This document shows positions 1 through 12,064 of a DNA stretch of 64,000 nt, piece by piece. This DNA comes from Cerrena zonata (lineage: Eukaryota > Basidiomycota > Agaricomycetes > Polyporales > Cerrenaceae): contig JASBNA010000084.1 in NCBI GenBank assembly GCA_038087015.1, positions 62,001 through 126,000 on the forward strand, in the 5' to 3' direction. Under the pieces are notes generated by a model. The model saw nothing but the letters and a program-made list of their open reading frames with translations, ran no database searches and was not told where the DNA came from. The translations under genes and the position numbers were made by a program. Every line of letters begins with the position of its first letter. The first letter of the stretch is position 1.

Positions 1-808
1 CACTAACAAGCTACAAAAAATCAGCATCTTCAAAGCTCCCTTTCATCGCGGCTACCAGTCGACGGAAATTCGAAACAAAGAGTCTCATATCATCCGATCC
101 GATGTCTTTGAGCCACTCCTCAAGCTTACTGACATGTCGAAGTTGAAGATCCATGGCCCCGGCGGCTGGTATTGGGATCTAGATGATGCACTCATCTCGC
201 AGTTATGTAAGACGTGGACGAGGCTACGCACTCTCGTCCTAGATCCCAATGATCGATGGCCATCCAAGAGTCGCATAACCCTACGGACTTTGGAGTCGTT
301 TATTCGCGCCGCTCCTGTTCTTACAGATTTTGGTGCAACCATTGATGCTACCAATGCGCCAAAGTCAGAGGTTCAGCGAGTGCTGCGTGCAAGTGACGGA
401 AGGCATCAGACTGCCATGCGAAAATTGAGGTTAGATCATTCACAGATCGACTCCGTACCCAATTTTGCAGCGTTCCTATGCAGTCTGTTCCCAAATGTAC
501 GAGGAATGGACGCAGGAAACTCGGAGAAGCGTGAGGCCTGTTTCGTAGACCGAAGATCATCATCGAGAGAGACATCCTGGTCTCGGGTGGCTTCATTCCT
601 TTTACCTTTCCGTTTCTTCGTGGCTCAGGAGCAGCTTTGGTTGATGGCCGACGATATTGCTGGTGCGTATATCTTACAAACGCAAGAAGAAAAAGTGTAC
701 TCACACACTATGTATAGATCCTCTAGCAAGGCTAGCAGCGTGTCGTGCTATATTATCGAAGGCCAATATATCCCACCCCGGAGCCGCAGCATGTACAACA
801 CACTATAG
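1..808 (+). CDS. F-box/LRR-like protein, 3' part only
   Basis: An open frame enters from the left edge of the window and runs to a stop at 806-808. The visible part has the irregular leucine-rich pattern (LRTLVLDP, LRTLESFIRAAPVL, MRKLRLDHSQI) seen in the C-terminal halves of basidiomycete F-box proteins, which recruit substrates to SCF ubiquitin ligases. No F-box is visible because the 5' end lies outside the window. The last 50 or so codons after about 660 look less protein-like, and a GTGCGT donor near 662 may mark an intron, so the true end could differ. The assignment is by style of sequence only; it could be another LRR-type protein. Confidence 0.4.
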   Translation, partial: TNKLQKISIFKAPFHRGYQSTEIRNKESHIIRSDVFEPLLKLTDMSKLKIHGPGGWYWDLDDALISQLCKTWTRLRTLVLDPNDRWPSKSRITLRTLESFIRAAPVLTDFGATIDATNAPKSEVQRVLRASDGRHQTAMRKLRLDHSQIDSVPNFAAFLCSLFPNVRGMDAGNSEKREACFVDRRSSSRETSWSRVASFLLPFRFFVAQEQLWLMADDIAGAYILQTQEEKVYSHTMYRSSSKASSVSCYIIEGQYIPPRSRSMYNTL

Positions 809-2103
809 TAGTATGACTGAAGGAGTACCAGCGTAGTTGGCGCGGAATGCTTGTCTCATGACTTGTCATATAACGTTTAGCGTTCGACCCCCTATTTTTA
901 GTCAGTTTAAAACTCCATTGTATTTTATTGTACTCGACCATGTACTATACTGTATGCAATAAACAACACAGCTACGTCATTACATAACATTTACTAACCG
1001 AGACTGTATGCCTCCGACAAGGCCTGAATGTGCTTGAAGTGAAACCACCCTAAGCCGAGATAACCTTGTCTGGACGAAGCATGATGTGTATTCATCATTT
1101 ATTGTTTGACTTAGCTTAAGTATGCGGTATTGCGGTGGTTACTAGTAGACACGAGATATGCTTACCAAATATGGAGATAATCTTCCTATTAAGGCAAGTG
1201 CTTCCGAGACAAACATGACACATCACTTTTGTGATGGCGTCGTAATGATGCAATTCTCAACCTTCCCCAATTCCCAAATCGATCACTTGGCTACCAACAT
1301 ATGACGACTCAAGAGAGCGGTAATTAGTAGCTGGCCCACATTTCTTGTTTAAATTGCGCAGTTGACTCAATCCACCTGATGATCTCACAGCTTGATGCAC
1401 AATATTTCACATTGCCAGTGCAAACTTAGAGAGCCTCACAACGCAAAACGTGCGGTACTCTAGTTGCCATGAAGCTGCATAAAGTTGAATAGACATTGTT
1501 CTGATTCATATTTACGCAGTAGATACCGATCATTTCGCGTAAGCGAATTGTGTGAATATTCCGACTCCTCGCGCTTATGCCACAGCGAACTACTGCGGAT
1601 GTATGATCTCAAAATCCGTCATCGCGGAAGTATACCTCCATGGAATACTGGAACATGATTGGATCCTGTGCAAAGATACGGTGGTTTGTACAAGTTTGAC
1701 TTTGTATATCTCAAAATCTGGGTATTATTGGCACTAACTAGAGTTGATTTCGACGAGAGAAGTTTCTCGTCTCGCAATCGTGCCATCGGATGGCTCTGGA
1801 GGCATATTTCGACACGGGGACTCATATAAGGCATCTTGTTGCTTCTTTGAGACACTTCCGCCGGAAGGTCAGGTCATGCACATAGCAATCGTATCCTTCG
1901 TTACCTGCATCTACAAGCAGTGCTTTGAAGCGACCGAGCTATGTCCGTCCAGGCGGAGGTGCACTTCTTTCTGCACAATCGGTGTTACGAGAATGGAAAG
2001 GGTTCGAGTATAAAGGAGCTGCATGATTCCAGCTGAAAGACCAACAAACAGCCTTTCGACTTTCACTCTTTCCTTTACCAATTCACACTCACTTTTAGTG
2101 GAC
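809..2103. other. Intergenic, no gene seen
   Basis: About 1.3 kb of AT-rich sequence. Only short open frames without recognisable motifs or splice logic are present. The last 100 bases serve as the promoter of the following secreted-protein gene. Confidence 0.5.
2009..2014 (+). promoter_or_regulatory. TATA box of the proline-rich secreted protein gene
   Basis: TATAAA lies 90 bases before the ATG at 2104, in the context CGAGTATAAAGG, followed by a pyrimidine-rich leader. The spacing suits a fungal core promoter. Confidence 0.45.
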
Positions 2104-2940
2104 ATGTTCTCCTTGCGCATCTCTTCTTTCGCCATTGTTGCAGCCGTGCTGTTCATCGGCCAGGCTCAGGCAGCCCCCTTACTTGCCACAGACGCAGGTG
2201 AGGCTTGACATTTTTCTTCCATTCTCAACGTATTTTGATCTCGTTCTCGTTATAGTCGCCGCTTGCACTGCTCCAAACAACGCAAACCCGAACCCGAACG
2301 TTGGCGTAAGCTGCCAATTCTCTCTTAATGGCGCTCCCACCGTCACTGGAAGTGAGTTCTGTTAAAGCACACAATAGATGTTTAGTCTCTTAACTCCTTA
2401 TTTCTTCTAGGTTGCGTTGACCAGAATGGGAAGCTTACATGTGTCAAACCAGCCGTCCAGCCGGTGACCACTCCAATCGTCAAGCCTGCAGCCACCCCGG
2501 CTGTCCAAACCTCGGCCCCGCGTGCCTTTAACGACGCGCCGGTAATCCCACCCCCACCTAAGGTCTCTCCCATTAACCCGCCTCCACTACCCAAGCCTGC
2601 ACCTCGTGCCTTTCCCGATCCATTGAACGTGCCTCCTCCTAACCCTCCAAAGGATGCCCCCATTCCTCCTCCCAACCCCCCTGCCCCTCGTGCTTTACAT
2701 GATGCGCCAATTCCTCCTCCCCCTCACCCGTCCCCTATCCCTCCTCCCAAGCCCGCTCCGCGTGCCTTCAACGACGGCCCAAACACCCCCCCTCCCAATG
2801 GCCCTAACAACAATATCAACGACGCGCCTCCCGTTCCCCAGCCCCTCAACTCCAACCCTCCTCCTCCTAACCCCCCAAACAACGACCAACCCCCCAAGCA
2901 ACCCCGCAAACGTTTCTTCAGCCCAGCCGAAAGATTCTAA
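2104..2940 (+). CDS. Secreted proline-rich repeat protein
   Basis: Three exons join in frame: 2104-2197, 2256-2351 and 2411-2940, with GTGAG donors and TATAG/TCTAG acceptors. The product starts with a classic signal peptide (MFSLRISSFAIVAAVLFIG, then AQAAP as the likely cleavage site). A short four-cysteine segment (AAC, VSC, SCVD, LTC) follows. The rest is proline-rich with four copies of a PRAFNDAP-like unit (PRAFND, PRAFPD, PRALHD, PRAFND) separated by PPP-rich linkers, ending in a basic PRKRFF motif. It is probably a cell-wall or extracellular protein. The single arginine in each repeat unit and the KR near the end could be processing sites, but this is inference. No close family is recognised. 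Confidence 0.75.
2518..2784 (+). repeat. Degenerate PRAFNDAP coding repeats
   Basis: Four copies of a Pro-Arg-Ala-(Phe/Leu)-X-Asp unit recur within the third exon, separated by proline-rich spacers. The repeat is imperfect at DNA level but clear at protein level. Confidence 0.6.
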
Positions 2941-3342
2941 AGAGAAAGTAGAGCGATGAAAGGTGCATCGAAATTATTGTAGCTTCGTGTTATCAGAATG
3001 TGTAATAATTCCTAGCGGTGTGTATAATGGTATATAGCAGGCGATCCTGCTCATTTGAGACCACATTAAACTTCGCATGAGGCTTGTTAAGTCAGTGAAT
3101 CAAACATTTCTAGCTCTCTTTGCCACGAACCCATGAAAATTATTATTCGAAATGAACAGTTCTAATAAAACAAACCATGATTATCGGTCTAGGTAATCAC
3201 AACTCATGCACCTCACAACCCATTATTAGAATACACGTCAATGAACATGGGTTCTACCTGGTAGTACATCAATATCTCAACGGGCTAAGCACTCAAACAC
3301 AACTGTAATACATTGGGGTTTCCAAATCACTCTTCAGTTGTA
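2941..3342. other. Intergenic between convergent genes
   Basis: AT-rich 3' flanks of the proline-rich gene and of the reductase gene meet here. No coding signal is seen. Confidence 0.5.
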
Positions 3343-6300
3343 TCACAAGACAAACTTGCACTTTCGCCAATAAGCAATCCAAGCAAGCACGTCACCCTCC
3401 GATAGAGACAAGGCATTCCGTAGAGTTGTAGAGCACCTCTGTGCGCCTTCCGTGTTTAGGTTAGGCATCCCCATTGCCTCCGAAGATCCGTTTTCTTTAC
3501 CGCCATCGGCGAAGAAATCGAGGACTTTCAAAGCAGGGTAGCGGTCTAATAGCTCGTTCTCATCCTGTGATCCAGGATCGGCTTTGACACGTTCCAAGGA
3601 GGCAAGCCATTGATCGTAAGGAACCAACGGAAGCTGAAGCTCCTTCTCTAGCGTGGTGATAACGGTATCCCATGGAACGGGTCGGGGATGTACCAAGTGT
3701 AGATAACGTAATGAAGGGTCTTGCATTTCCAGGATCGATTTCGCAGCGACATTGGTTGGAATCCAGGAAATAGTCTGATAATGGGTTAGAAATCCGGATT
3801 TCCGTCGATGAAATTAAACGAAATACCTTCTCTAGTTTCGGCAGACAGTTGAGACTCTGGCTAGTGCGGACGAGGGATGGGAACCATTCTGCATGGTTCC
3901 AAGCACCCGATGTACCACCAGTCAACTGTCCAACTCGGATGGACACGGGTCGAAGTAGAGTTTTCTCTGTGGCAAGATCTAGTATGGAGTCTGCCACCCA
4001 CTTTGATTCACTGTAGCCCATACCGGCTGCAACGGAGGGATCGACGGGTCCTTCTGTGACAGGAACTGAGGTGTCGACATCTAAAATACGTTAATTAGCA
4101 TCCAAATAGGATCACCACATTACTACAAAAGAACATACTACGTAGAACTCCGATGGAGCTAATGAAAACAAGACGAGGAGGTGTGACGAAAGGTGAGGAA
4201 AGTGCTAGATTCACGAGATCCCGCAGGAATCGGACGTTAGGCTCAAAGGACTCGAGTGAAAGATTGAAGTTAACGGGCCATGCTATTTCGTATTGAGAAT
4301 ATAGCTAATTATTGGGGTAGGCGCGACATACCGTTGTGAATAATGTGGGTCACAGATACCCGTATCTAGGTCGTGATTTAGTATAAACCGTGAATATAAT
4401 TTGTATACACCAACCTCTTCATACAAGCTTGGAGAAATTCCGAGTTGTTCTTTCTCCAAATCGACTTCTATAAGCTGAATCTTTTCAGAAGCTAACACGG
4501 AAACGTCTAATCCTCGTTCGCGAATGGAATTTTCGTGCCGTTGTCTAAGGGAAATCGAAGACTTGCGATTCAAAGCGTATACACGAGTGACCTGAGAGGA
4601 TTTTTCCAGAAGGCCAAGTAGCTCGATTCCCAATGACCCAGTAGTTCCTGTGATGACAACAGTATCCGTCCGCGGTAGAGACAGGGAAGGTGTGTGTGTC
4701 GTAAATGATGCATACTTCTTCACCATCTCCAACATCTTCTGCGTCTGCTGCTCGGCGTTGACCGCAATATGTTCCGACTTTGCAAACGACGAAATGAATG
4801 CTGCCAGAGAATTGATGGTGGGGTGCTGATAGACAAAGGCACTTGGGATGACTCTGGTTTGAGCTGTGGTGGTGTCACGTAACGCATGAAGCAGAGTGTT
4901 TCGAATCCAAGTGGCTTGCAAACTGAGGTGATAATATCAGAATTAGAGACTCGGGCAAGTTGAACTACGAGTGGAATCACATACCTATCACATCCTTTCT
5001 GGAAAATGTCGTCTGAGTCTTGGACAGAGTGCTTTATGACCCTCGTCACAACCTCATGTACAAATTCGGTCGCCTCAGGAAGATTCCAAGTTGAAGGAGG
5101 AGGAATATCCGCTTGTGTGGTTTCCTCAACTGCCGTGTATAGGGCCTCGATTTCCGGATCATAGTCTGCAATAATGGCTTGACGTCGAGCTGTGTTTTTC
5201 GCTGTGTATGCAAACGGTTTCGACGGCGATGCCACGATAATCATCTAGAACTTAAAGTATCAGCGCGTTGGAGTTATTATGGTCACATTATCTTACCTCT
5301 TTAAATATACGAGAGTGCTGAGGAGCATATTCATTCATTCGCTCGATCGTAGGCCTAGAAGCATCAGAATCTGAATTCCGAAAGCACCAGTAAATCGCTT
5401 ACCATATCTTATCACGAAACTCCACAAGCTTGTCTTGGTCTATAGGGTCGAAGGCAAAATCGGCCCGAGGGTCTATAACCACGCCAGCACTGAACTTTCC
5501 TCGACCAAACATCACGGCAGCTTGGACATGCAGATCCTGATTCATGATCGCCTCTGAAAGTATTCGCGGGTTACACAGATAGTTCAATTTCAGAAACTAG
5601 TGGAACTGCCTACCCAGAGGTCCAGGGTTAGTCTGTCAGAATATGTCAATGAATATCTTGTACCCTAAACAACGTCTGTATCTTACCTTTTCACCCGTGT
5701 TGTGCATTATCTGATCATCTGCTCGACCGTAGATCCTCCAGTACCCAGGTTTCGTCGGATGTGGGGAGAGTAGATCGCTTGTCGCGTATGCATCTAGCCC
5801 TTCGATTACCGTATTGAGGATGTTCGGGATAAGGTGTTTTCCGGGCTAATGAGAGGTAGTTTAGTATCACTACTAAGTCTAGGAATTGATTATTCTCACC
5901 AATAGTAACAACTCAGCATTACCATTTGCATCCCATACGAAACGTGTCTTGATACCTTCAGGGAACTTGAAGTAGTTCCATTCTTTTCCTGACGTTTCTA
6001 TAGCGAGATCATTATTCACCATTCATCCATAGCGAAATTATGGACGTACTAGGAAGAATGGGGCTCATTATTCCACATTCGGAGCTATTTGAGGATCAGT
6101 AAACATATAATTAGGTTATAACGCGTTCATACCATCCATATAACATGAAGATAGAGATGCCGTGGTCAGTAAGAATATCTCCCGAGCTCTGGGATAATGG
6201 TCCTCCGCCATACAACTGCATAGCAAATCATCAGTGAGTAGTTAAATACGTATAGCAGCTATCGACATACTATACCGCCTGTCTTCTGTAAGAGTCTGAT

Positions 6301-6490
6301 ATATTCCTGGTTTTTCGCCCATGTCTTATTAAGCAGGTCAGAACCAAGGTTAGCAGCGAAAGCAACTAAGTGTTTGTTACCTCTACGAAGCTAGGGACAC
6401 AGAAAATAACATCGCTTCCGGTATCAACTGCACCCTTCACGACCAGATCAGGAGTGGGTGCGATAGCAGGCGATTTCGGTTTAAATGCTG
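3343..6490 (-). pseudogene. NRPS-like A-T-R reductase, C-terminal part, separated by transposon
   Basis: This is the downstream part of an adenylation-thiolation-reductase enzyme of the alpha-aminoadipate-reductase-like type. Such enzymes activate a carboxylic acid as AMP ester, load it on a phosphopantetheine arm and release it by NAD(P)H reduction. Visible in order: the late adenylation motif YGRADDQIMHNTGEKTNP (about 5,690-5,760), a carrier domain with the attachment serine in GCDSLQATW that is created by splicing (about 4,900-4,990), a Rossmann motif VVITGTTGSLG (about 4,630-4,660), and the reductase YSESK motif (about 4,010). Many short introns interrupt it, and the stop is at 3343-3345. 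The first exon here is cut by the KDZ element at 6,483-6,490, so the gene cannot give a full protein unless the element leaves. The coding frame itself appears undamaged. Confidence 0.85.
6483..6490. repeat. Target-site duplication, left copy (AAATGCTG)
   Basis: The 8-bp word AAATGCTG lies directly outside the left inverted repeat and recurs at 17,406-17,413 directly outside the right one. Confidence 0.9.
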
Positions 6491-6830
6491 CACCTGGACC
6501 TCACACATCACCTATCTAATAAGCCTTATCAATCGTGATATCAAACAGGCTACTTAGGCTCCTCGTACCCCTCTACATGCATACTCGGGATATCTCTTGA
6601 GAAAGCAAGTCTATTCCCTTCTATAGTAATCGTCTTCAAGCACTCTTGTGAACGATCCTGAGGAGATCCGATGAGTTCAAAACATAAGATTAAACATATC
6701 AGATCGGATCAGAGGTCCAGGCCCGACCGTGCCCCACGTGTGGTGTCGTTCCCTCCTCCCTCCCTTCCCGCCTGCCATCAGCGGCGTTTTCCTCTCCTCA
6801 TCGCCCAAGGGAGGCTCGACGCCGGCGCTT
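6491..6830 (+). repeat. KDZ terminal inverted repeat, left
   Basis: 340 bp, inverted relative to 17,066-17,405. By eye only three positions differ (near 6,559, 6,609 and 6,646). The match stops abruptly after GCCGGCGCTT. Confidence 0.93.
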
Positions 6831-7380
6831 TTATCTCCTTGCCCGCTCAACGCATATCTCCTTCGGTTCTTGACCAATCCACACAGTAGTATATGTCCTG
6901 AAAAGATCCTTGCTTCTGTATATACATGAATCTGCTATATACCCCACTATGCTACCCGTGTCCACAATAAGAACCCATCTTCTGAAACTCCTGTCTGTAG
7001 GGTCGGTCATACAATTGAAATTTAAGGTATATAAGAAGAGTCTTGTTAACGTGGGAAAGTCGAAGAACACGCGTGTCGCATTACAACTCAGTACCCACCT
7101 CGGGGGAAGGGTTCTCACGAGTACAAGTAATACGTAGTCGAAGTCAATACAACGCTACTACATATGTTTGAATATATATAATACATCTACGTTCTCGATT
7201 ACATGAGCAATAGGTAAGAGGATATGGACAGTAAAACGAGGTTTCCATCTTTCAATCTCATAAGTTCAAAGAACTTCAATGCATTACAGGGATTCTGAGT
7301 TACCAAGGGACATTGTAACACTTAAGCAAATTGCAACGATTGGAAGCACAAATTATTTTCTCATAAGACAGACCCATTAA

Positions 7381-9282
7381 CTACACAGTATCTACATTCA
7401 TTCCCTCATCCCCTTCGCCGTTGTTCTGTTCGCTTATTCCCACATTCTCCTTATCCGACGCCCTGAAACCGCTCCTTGCTGCCTTCTTTGCTGCAGCCGC
7501 CACATGCTTAGCTTGCTGCTTAGCAGCCTTCGCTGCAGCCTTCGCTCGTTGTTTCTTTGCCCGCTCCGCTATCTTCGCTTGCTTTGCGGCCTGCTTCGCC
7601 TCGGCTATTTCCTTCTTCGCAACCTCCTTTTCTTCGAGTGTCATTCCTGCGTCGTAACGTTCCTTGCGTTTCTTTGGAAGGACGATATCAGATCCTTCGC
7701 TCAATGATACTAGAACACCGCCTCGGGCTATGGGGATCTGGACTTCCGGGGGTGTGGAACTAAAGGTTGTGGGGCCGGAAGTTGTTCCTTGCTCAGCATC
7801 ACCGCTCGTACCTGGGGTAGTCGATCGCAGCCCCGGTGAATCCGTAGTATCGGTTTCACTGACAGGATCACGATCGCGGCTGCTGGGACCTAGTAATCTG
7901 AGGACGGTTGGTAGAGGAGTGATAGTTGTAGGAGGGGGTAAAGCATAAGGTATTCCCTTGGCCACGGCTTCTTTGAAGAGAGCCCATTCGGCACTGGTAA
8001 GCTTACGGAATAGAGAGATGGGGTTGGGAGCATGTAGAACGCCATGGAGGGTGTTGAGTTCTAGAACACCAAGCTTGGACGGCGAACAGAAAGTCACCGG
8101 CCAATTCTGATAGACGACGCGATGGCGCTTGGTAATCTCTCCGAAATTCTCATAGTTCATTCTGCCCGCATGTCCGGGCGCGGCGACCAGTTCTATGTAC
8201 GTAAAAGATCCGTGTGAGAGATGGTTAGATGAAGACTGAGGGTACCTACGTAATTGTTCGAGTATTTTTGCGGAACACTCTGCTTGCTCTGTCTTGAGAT
8301 TGTCCGCATATCTATTCTTGACAGCTTCAGGGTATGAGAGTGGTAAGCTTTTAATAGATATCTTGACTGACAAAATCCACTTACCGTCAAATCCGGTCAG
8401 GCAATAGGCTTCCAGATTCAAGATCCATTGACTCGGCAACTGATTGAAGCACATCTTGAAGAAATTCTTCACACGCGGAGAGGATTCGATTATGACTGGG
8501 CGATTGTAGTGTTCTATGTCCCCTCTCACAATGAACGACAGGACTTCGCAACCGGTACGCGCGCAGAGATCTCCAAGCTAACACTTTAGGTTTAGTCTCC
8601 AAATCCAACTACAGGTTGCGGTAAGTACTCACCATGTCCTCTACCTTTGTCACAGTCGAGTTCATGTCGTGGAATGCATTAAGGGCAACGGTATGTTTAC
8701 CGACGCTCTTAGTTTTGCGTTCCTCTTCGATTTGAGCGAGCTTTTCTGCAGTGCAGGCGATTTGCTCCTCTTCGGACATCGCATGCCACGCCGCTTTGAT
8801 CTGGGCCATAACTTCGATGTCGTCGACCCCCTTCTTTGGTACACCTTCTGCGAGTTCTATGAGAAGGTTTGTGACGTCAATTTTGATCATACGTTTGAAA
8901 TGTTCCATTACTTACCTGCATTCAATCGCTCCAGGAAGAGTGATACGAAAGCGTTCCAACGGCTCGTCTTCCGTTCCGACGCGGCGAGTCGCAACAATTG
9001 CATCAAGAACCGCTGCCAGTGAGCTGGCGTTTTACCAAGGTCTGTAGCTAGCCCTTCGCACACTTCCCAGATTGCATCCTTCGCACGAGCGATCTTCTCG
9101 TCGGCGTCCTGCTGGTTCTCCTTCCGCTTTTCCCTCCGATTCTTCAGTTCTTCTGGAGTCAGCTTACGAGGCGGTTGTTTTTTCTTGGTACGTAGGCTGG
9201 CCTGAAGCCGACTGGTGGCCATACGACGCTGTTGTGCAGCAAGGCGCCGCATGTAAACACGGCTCGTCTCAACCATAGGCAT
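7381..9282 (-). CDS. KDZ cargo protein 1: HMG-box-like domain and Lys/Ala-rich tail
   Basis: A multi-exon gene inside the transposon, with ATG at 9,282 (MPMVETSRVY) and stop at 7,381. The N-terminal part is basic (PPRKLTPEELKNRREKRKEN). A spliced segment follows with the layout of an HMG-like box: SRWNAFVSLFLERLNA, then AWHAMSEEEQ and an acidic-basic helix. The middle has GRMNYENFGEITKRHR, QNWPVTFCSPSKLG and similar motifs that recur in unplaced agaricomycete proteins. The C-terminus is a long Lys/Ala helix resembling histone tails. It probably binds DNA or chromatin and may help transposition or silence the host response, but the role is inferred. Intron choice around 8,330-8,390 is uncertain, and the start could be further upstream. 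Confidence 0.6.
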
Positions 9283-10236
9283 ACCGTGAAGTTTGGAAGG
9301 GGGTATACCGTGAAGTTCGGAGGGTAAACAAACGGTTTTCTTTGGTACGATGCGGGACGATAACAATCAGTTGGTGGCTGACTTGGGTTCTCACGCATCA
9401 CCTTTCAACGAACGCAAAACCTGCTAACAAGTGGCCCAGGTCCGTTTCTAAGTGTTCAATATCTTTCCCTATGCGTGGGAACTAATACGTGCCGCATACA
9501 AATGGAATGTAAGTAAACATTATCAACCCCCCTTAAGTCATTAGATTATGTGCTCATTCTTGTCTCTAGTGCCAGCCGGCATCAGAAAAACGACCGCCAA
9601 ATCCACAACGCTCGGTCTACTAACCCGTAGTGTCACTCAATACGCTGAACTAGGACCAGTGACCTACCAGCGGACTAGAGGTTAGGTCAAGAGTCGGTGA
9701 ATGAAGCAGCGACTAGTCAAACACCATTATATGGCCGACAACTATGGATCGGCCAACGACTCAGGCCAATGACTCGCCAGGGCTAGCCTTTCAGATCCAT
9801 AACCAACGACCGTGTACTTATCGCCAGCCAAACAATCCTCAACAGCTCAACGGACGGAGGTCAGTGGTTCGGCTGCTCGATGACTCAATGACTGGTAAAC
9901 TAGAGACTGTTGGGACCCAACCGACAGAATTTATTATTTAGCATGTACGACAACAATGTAGATAAAAGTTATGATATTCAATATAATAGTTTCACAGCAG
10001 TTACACTCGCTTTGATGAGAAGACACCCGAAAACTCAGAACAACAACAAAAATATGATTCACATTCAAATACCATGTAATGACTCAATTCAACATAGATA
10101 TATTATGTCTAGGGCCCTGAACACATTCTGGTCAAACTAGAAGCCATAGACCCTTCGGAACTCATTCTTATTGACACTAGAATGAAATAATGAGAAATCA
10201 ACACCTCATCAAACAGAATTTGACTTTCCGAAACGC
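9283..10236. other. Non-coding spacer inside the KDZ element
   Basis: Contains short repeated words such as CCAACGACTCAGG/CCAATGACTCGCC near 9,750-9,775 and AT-rich sequence around 9,950-10,100. No gene is supported. Confidence 0.4.
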
Positions 10237-11205
10237 CTACCAGTATCCCTGCGCAATTGAGGCATTTGACTGCCATGCAAGGAGAGGTATATCGATACCT
10301 TGCATGATAAGCTCCTTTTCCTGGTGACACACAGCGATTAAACGACGCGCGCCGTGGACCATTTCGTTCCAATCGGATGAGCCCTTAACGTCCGACGTTA
10401 CTTTGAGATATCGTCGGATTTCACGGAGTTCGATGTCGTTATGCTGCACAAGTTCGCTCATATACTCATTGATCCAGCCATTGGGATCATTCTGGCCTGA
10501 GAACTCGTCGGAAAGTGAGGTTCTACGGAATTGCATATACTTGACTGTGATTCCTTCGCGGTAGGTCATACATGTTGAGCGATCGGGGTCTAGGGCACCA
10601 TCTTTTCGGTAGAGCGTGTTCTTGAAAACTCTACACGAGTATGTGAGAAATTGACTAAACAAAAGCAGAGAAAGAGATGGGTACATACGATCTTACACCA
10701 TTCAACTCCTGCCGTTTCTTCTCTTGCAGGGCAGCTAGCTGCGCTTTCCCGACTTTTCGACGAGTCACACGCTGGACTCGGTTATATTGCACTTGGTATT
10801 GACGACGTGCAGTAATATTTCTGCAAGACAAAGGCAACGAGTTACAGAGGAATGACTACGTTATTTAAAAAAATATACCTTGCATAGTAAGAGGAGTTGT
10901 TGACTTCGGACTCCGAGCTACTCTGCTGTCGAGCGCGTCGTCCTTTTTGTCTTGGGGCTGAGATATGAGGGTGATATAAGATGATATAAGACTTTTAAAA
11001 AAAGCAACGTACTTGGCATGTTGCGGGTGGTTTGAACAAGTAAGTGTACCAAGGCACGGAAAGAACCTATTTGAAACTCCGCGAACTGAGCGTCTCTAGC
11101 AGAAGAACTAGACACGAGTTGCGAGTGCATACTAGGATCAAAGTGTTTTAAGGACATTGTGAGCAGTCGTTTTGAGTCCGTCAAGCTCGCGTCACTATAA
11201 GCCAT
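10237..11205 (-). CDS. KDZ cargo protein 2, unknown function
   Basis: Exons join in frame across three introns with GTACGT, GTATAT and GTATGT donors. The ATG at 11,205 opens the longest reading; a second possible start is MPTPRQKGRR at 11,019. The central part is strongly basic (PRQKGRRARQQ, NITARRQYQVQYNRVQRVTRRK, LQEKKRQEL), which suggests nucleic-acid binding. The C-terminal part is a compact helical region (FRRTSLSDEF, WINEYMSELVQHND, WNEMVHGARRLIAV). I do not recognise the family. It lies between the other two minus-strand cargo genes and within the inverted repeats, so it travels with the transposon. An origin as a captured host gene cannot be excluded. Confidence 0.5.
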
Positions 11206-12064
11206 GCATGATACTTGACAAATAATGCGAGGATAGTATACTCACCCGCGGGGTTGACTATGATCCCACCATTGTACTAGCACCGCCTCCGAGTCCCAGA
11301 ACGTCACTGGCAAGGAACAGACCACACGAAAACTGAGTGGCAATGCCGCCTCGTGAAAGGTGGAAAGAATAGCGCTAAGGCAGAATGCAGTGGCTCCGTT
11401 CGAGTGATGGTCAACACGATAGGACTTACCGGTGGATAGGTACTACTCCGAGTCGTACTAGTCACAGTAGTACAACTCGGAGTATTGACGTTTTACATGA
11501 CTCCAAACTGAGCGATGAGCACCAGGGCTGTATGGTACCAGTATCGTCTTCATCATTCCTAATACTTGTACACCCTTAAGCCTCTTGATATTTCGCTGAA
11601 GTGTCACTTGCATCAGGGACGTGCTGGAGGCGTGGGTGCTTAAGCGCTGGCAAACCAATATGTTCGCAGAATAACATAGGTTAGAGACAGCTTTGAGCAG
11701 GCAGAGAGTACTCATACCAAGCAGTCAGTATGCCCGAAGGCGATACCAAGTCACGGAATGGAGGAGAAATGGTGTGACATGATAGAATAGATGATTAGAG
11801 GGTAAACGGCGTCGAGAGGGAATTCGAAGGTTCAATCTGTGTGCCTATATGAGATTACGATGTTATTCCCTTCAACACCGCACGTATCCTCGAAATTCTG
11901 GCTGGAACATGTTTTGAATAAGCGACAATGCATATTCCGACTTAAGTAAGCTTATAAGAGATACCGCAAAGCCGGTTTCAATTGTTTATATAATCTACTC
12001 TCACACAATGTCACACATGGGTATAAAACACAACCATTTCATTTCGCCACAAGATACACAATAA
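11206..12064. other. Non-coding spacer inside the KDZ element with a hairpin
   Basis: No convincing gene. An inverted repeat built on TACTCCGAGTCGTACT pairs with AGTACAACTCGGAGTA around 11,445-11,486 with one mismatch and a short loop. Confidence 0.4.

Noticed and set aside
2382..2909. Glycine-rich minus-strand frames
   Set aside because: Antisense of the proline-rich repeats; Gly-rich antisense is expected from CCN proline codons.
6671..6889. Open frame starting MSSKHKIKHIRSDQRSRP, also present at 17,034-17,225 on the other strand
   Set aside because: It lies within the terminal inverted repeats, so the shared peptide is just the repeat read twice. No gene signals.
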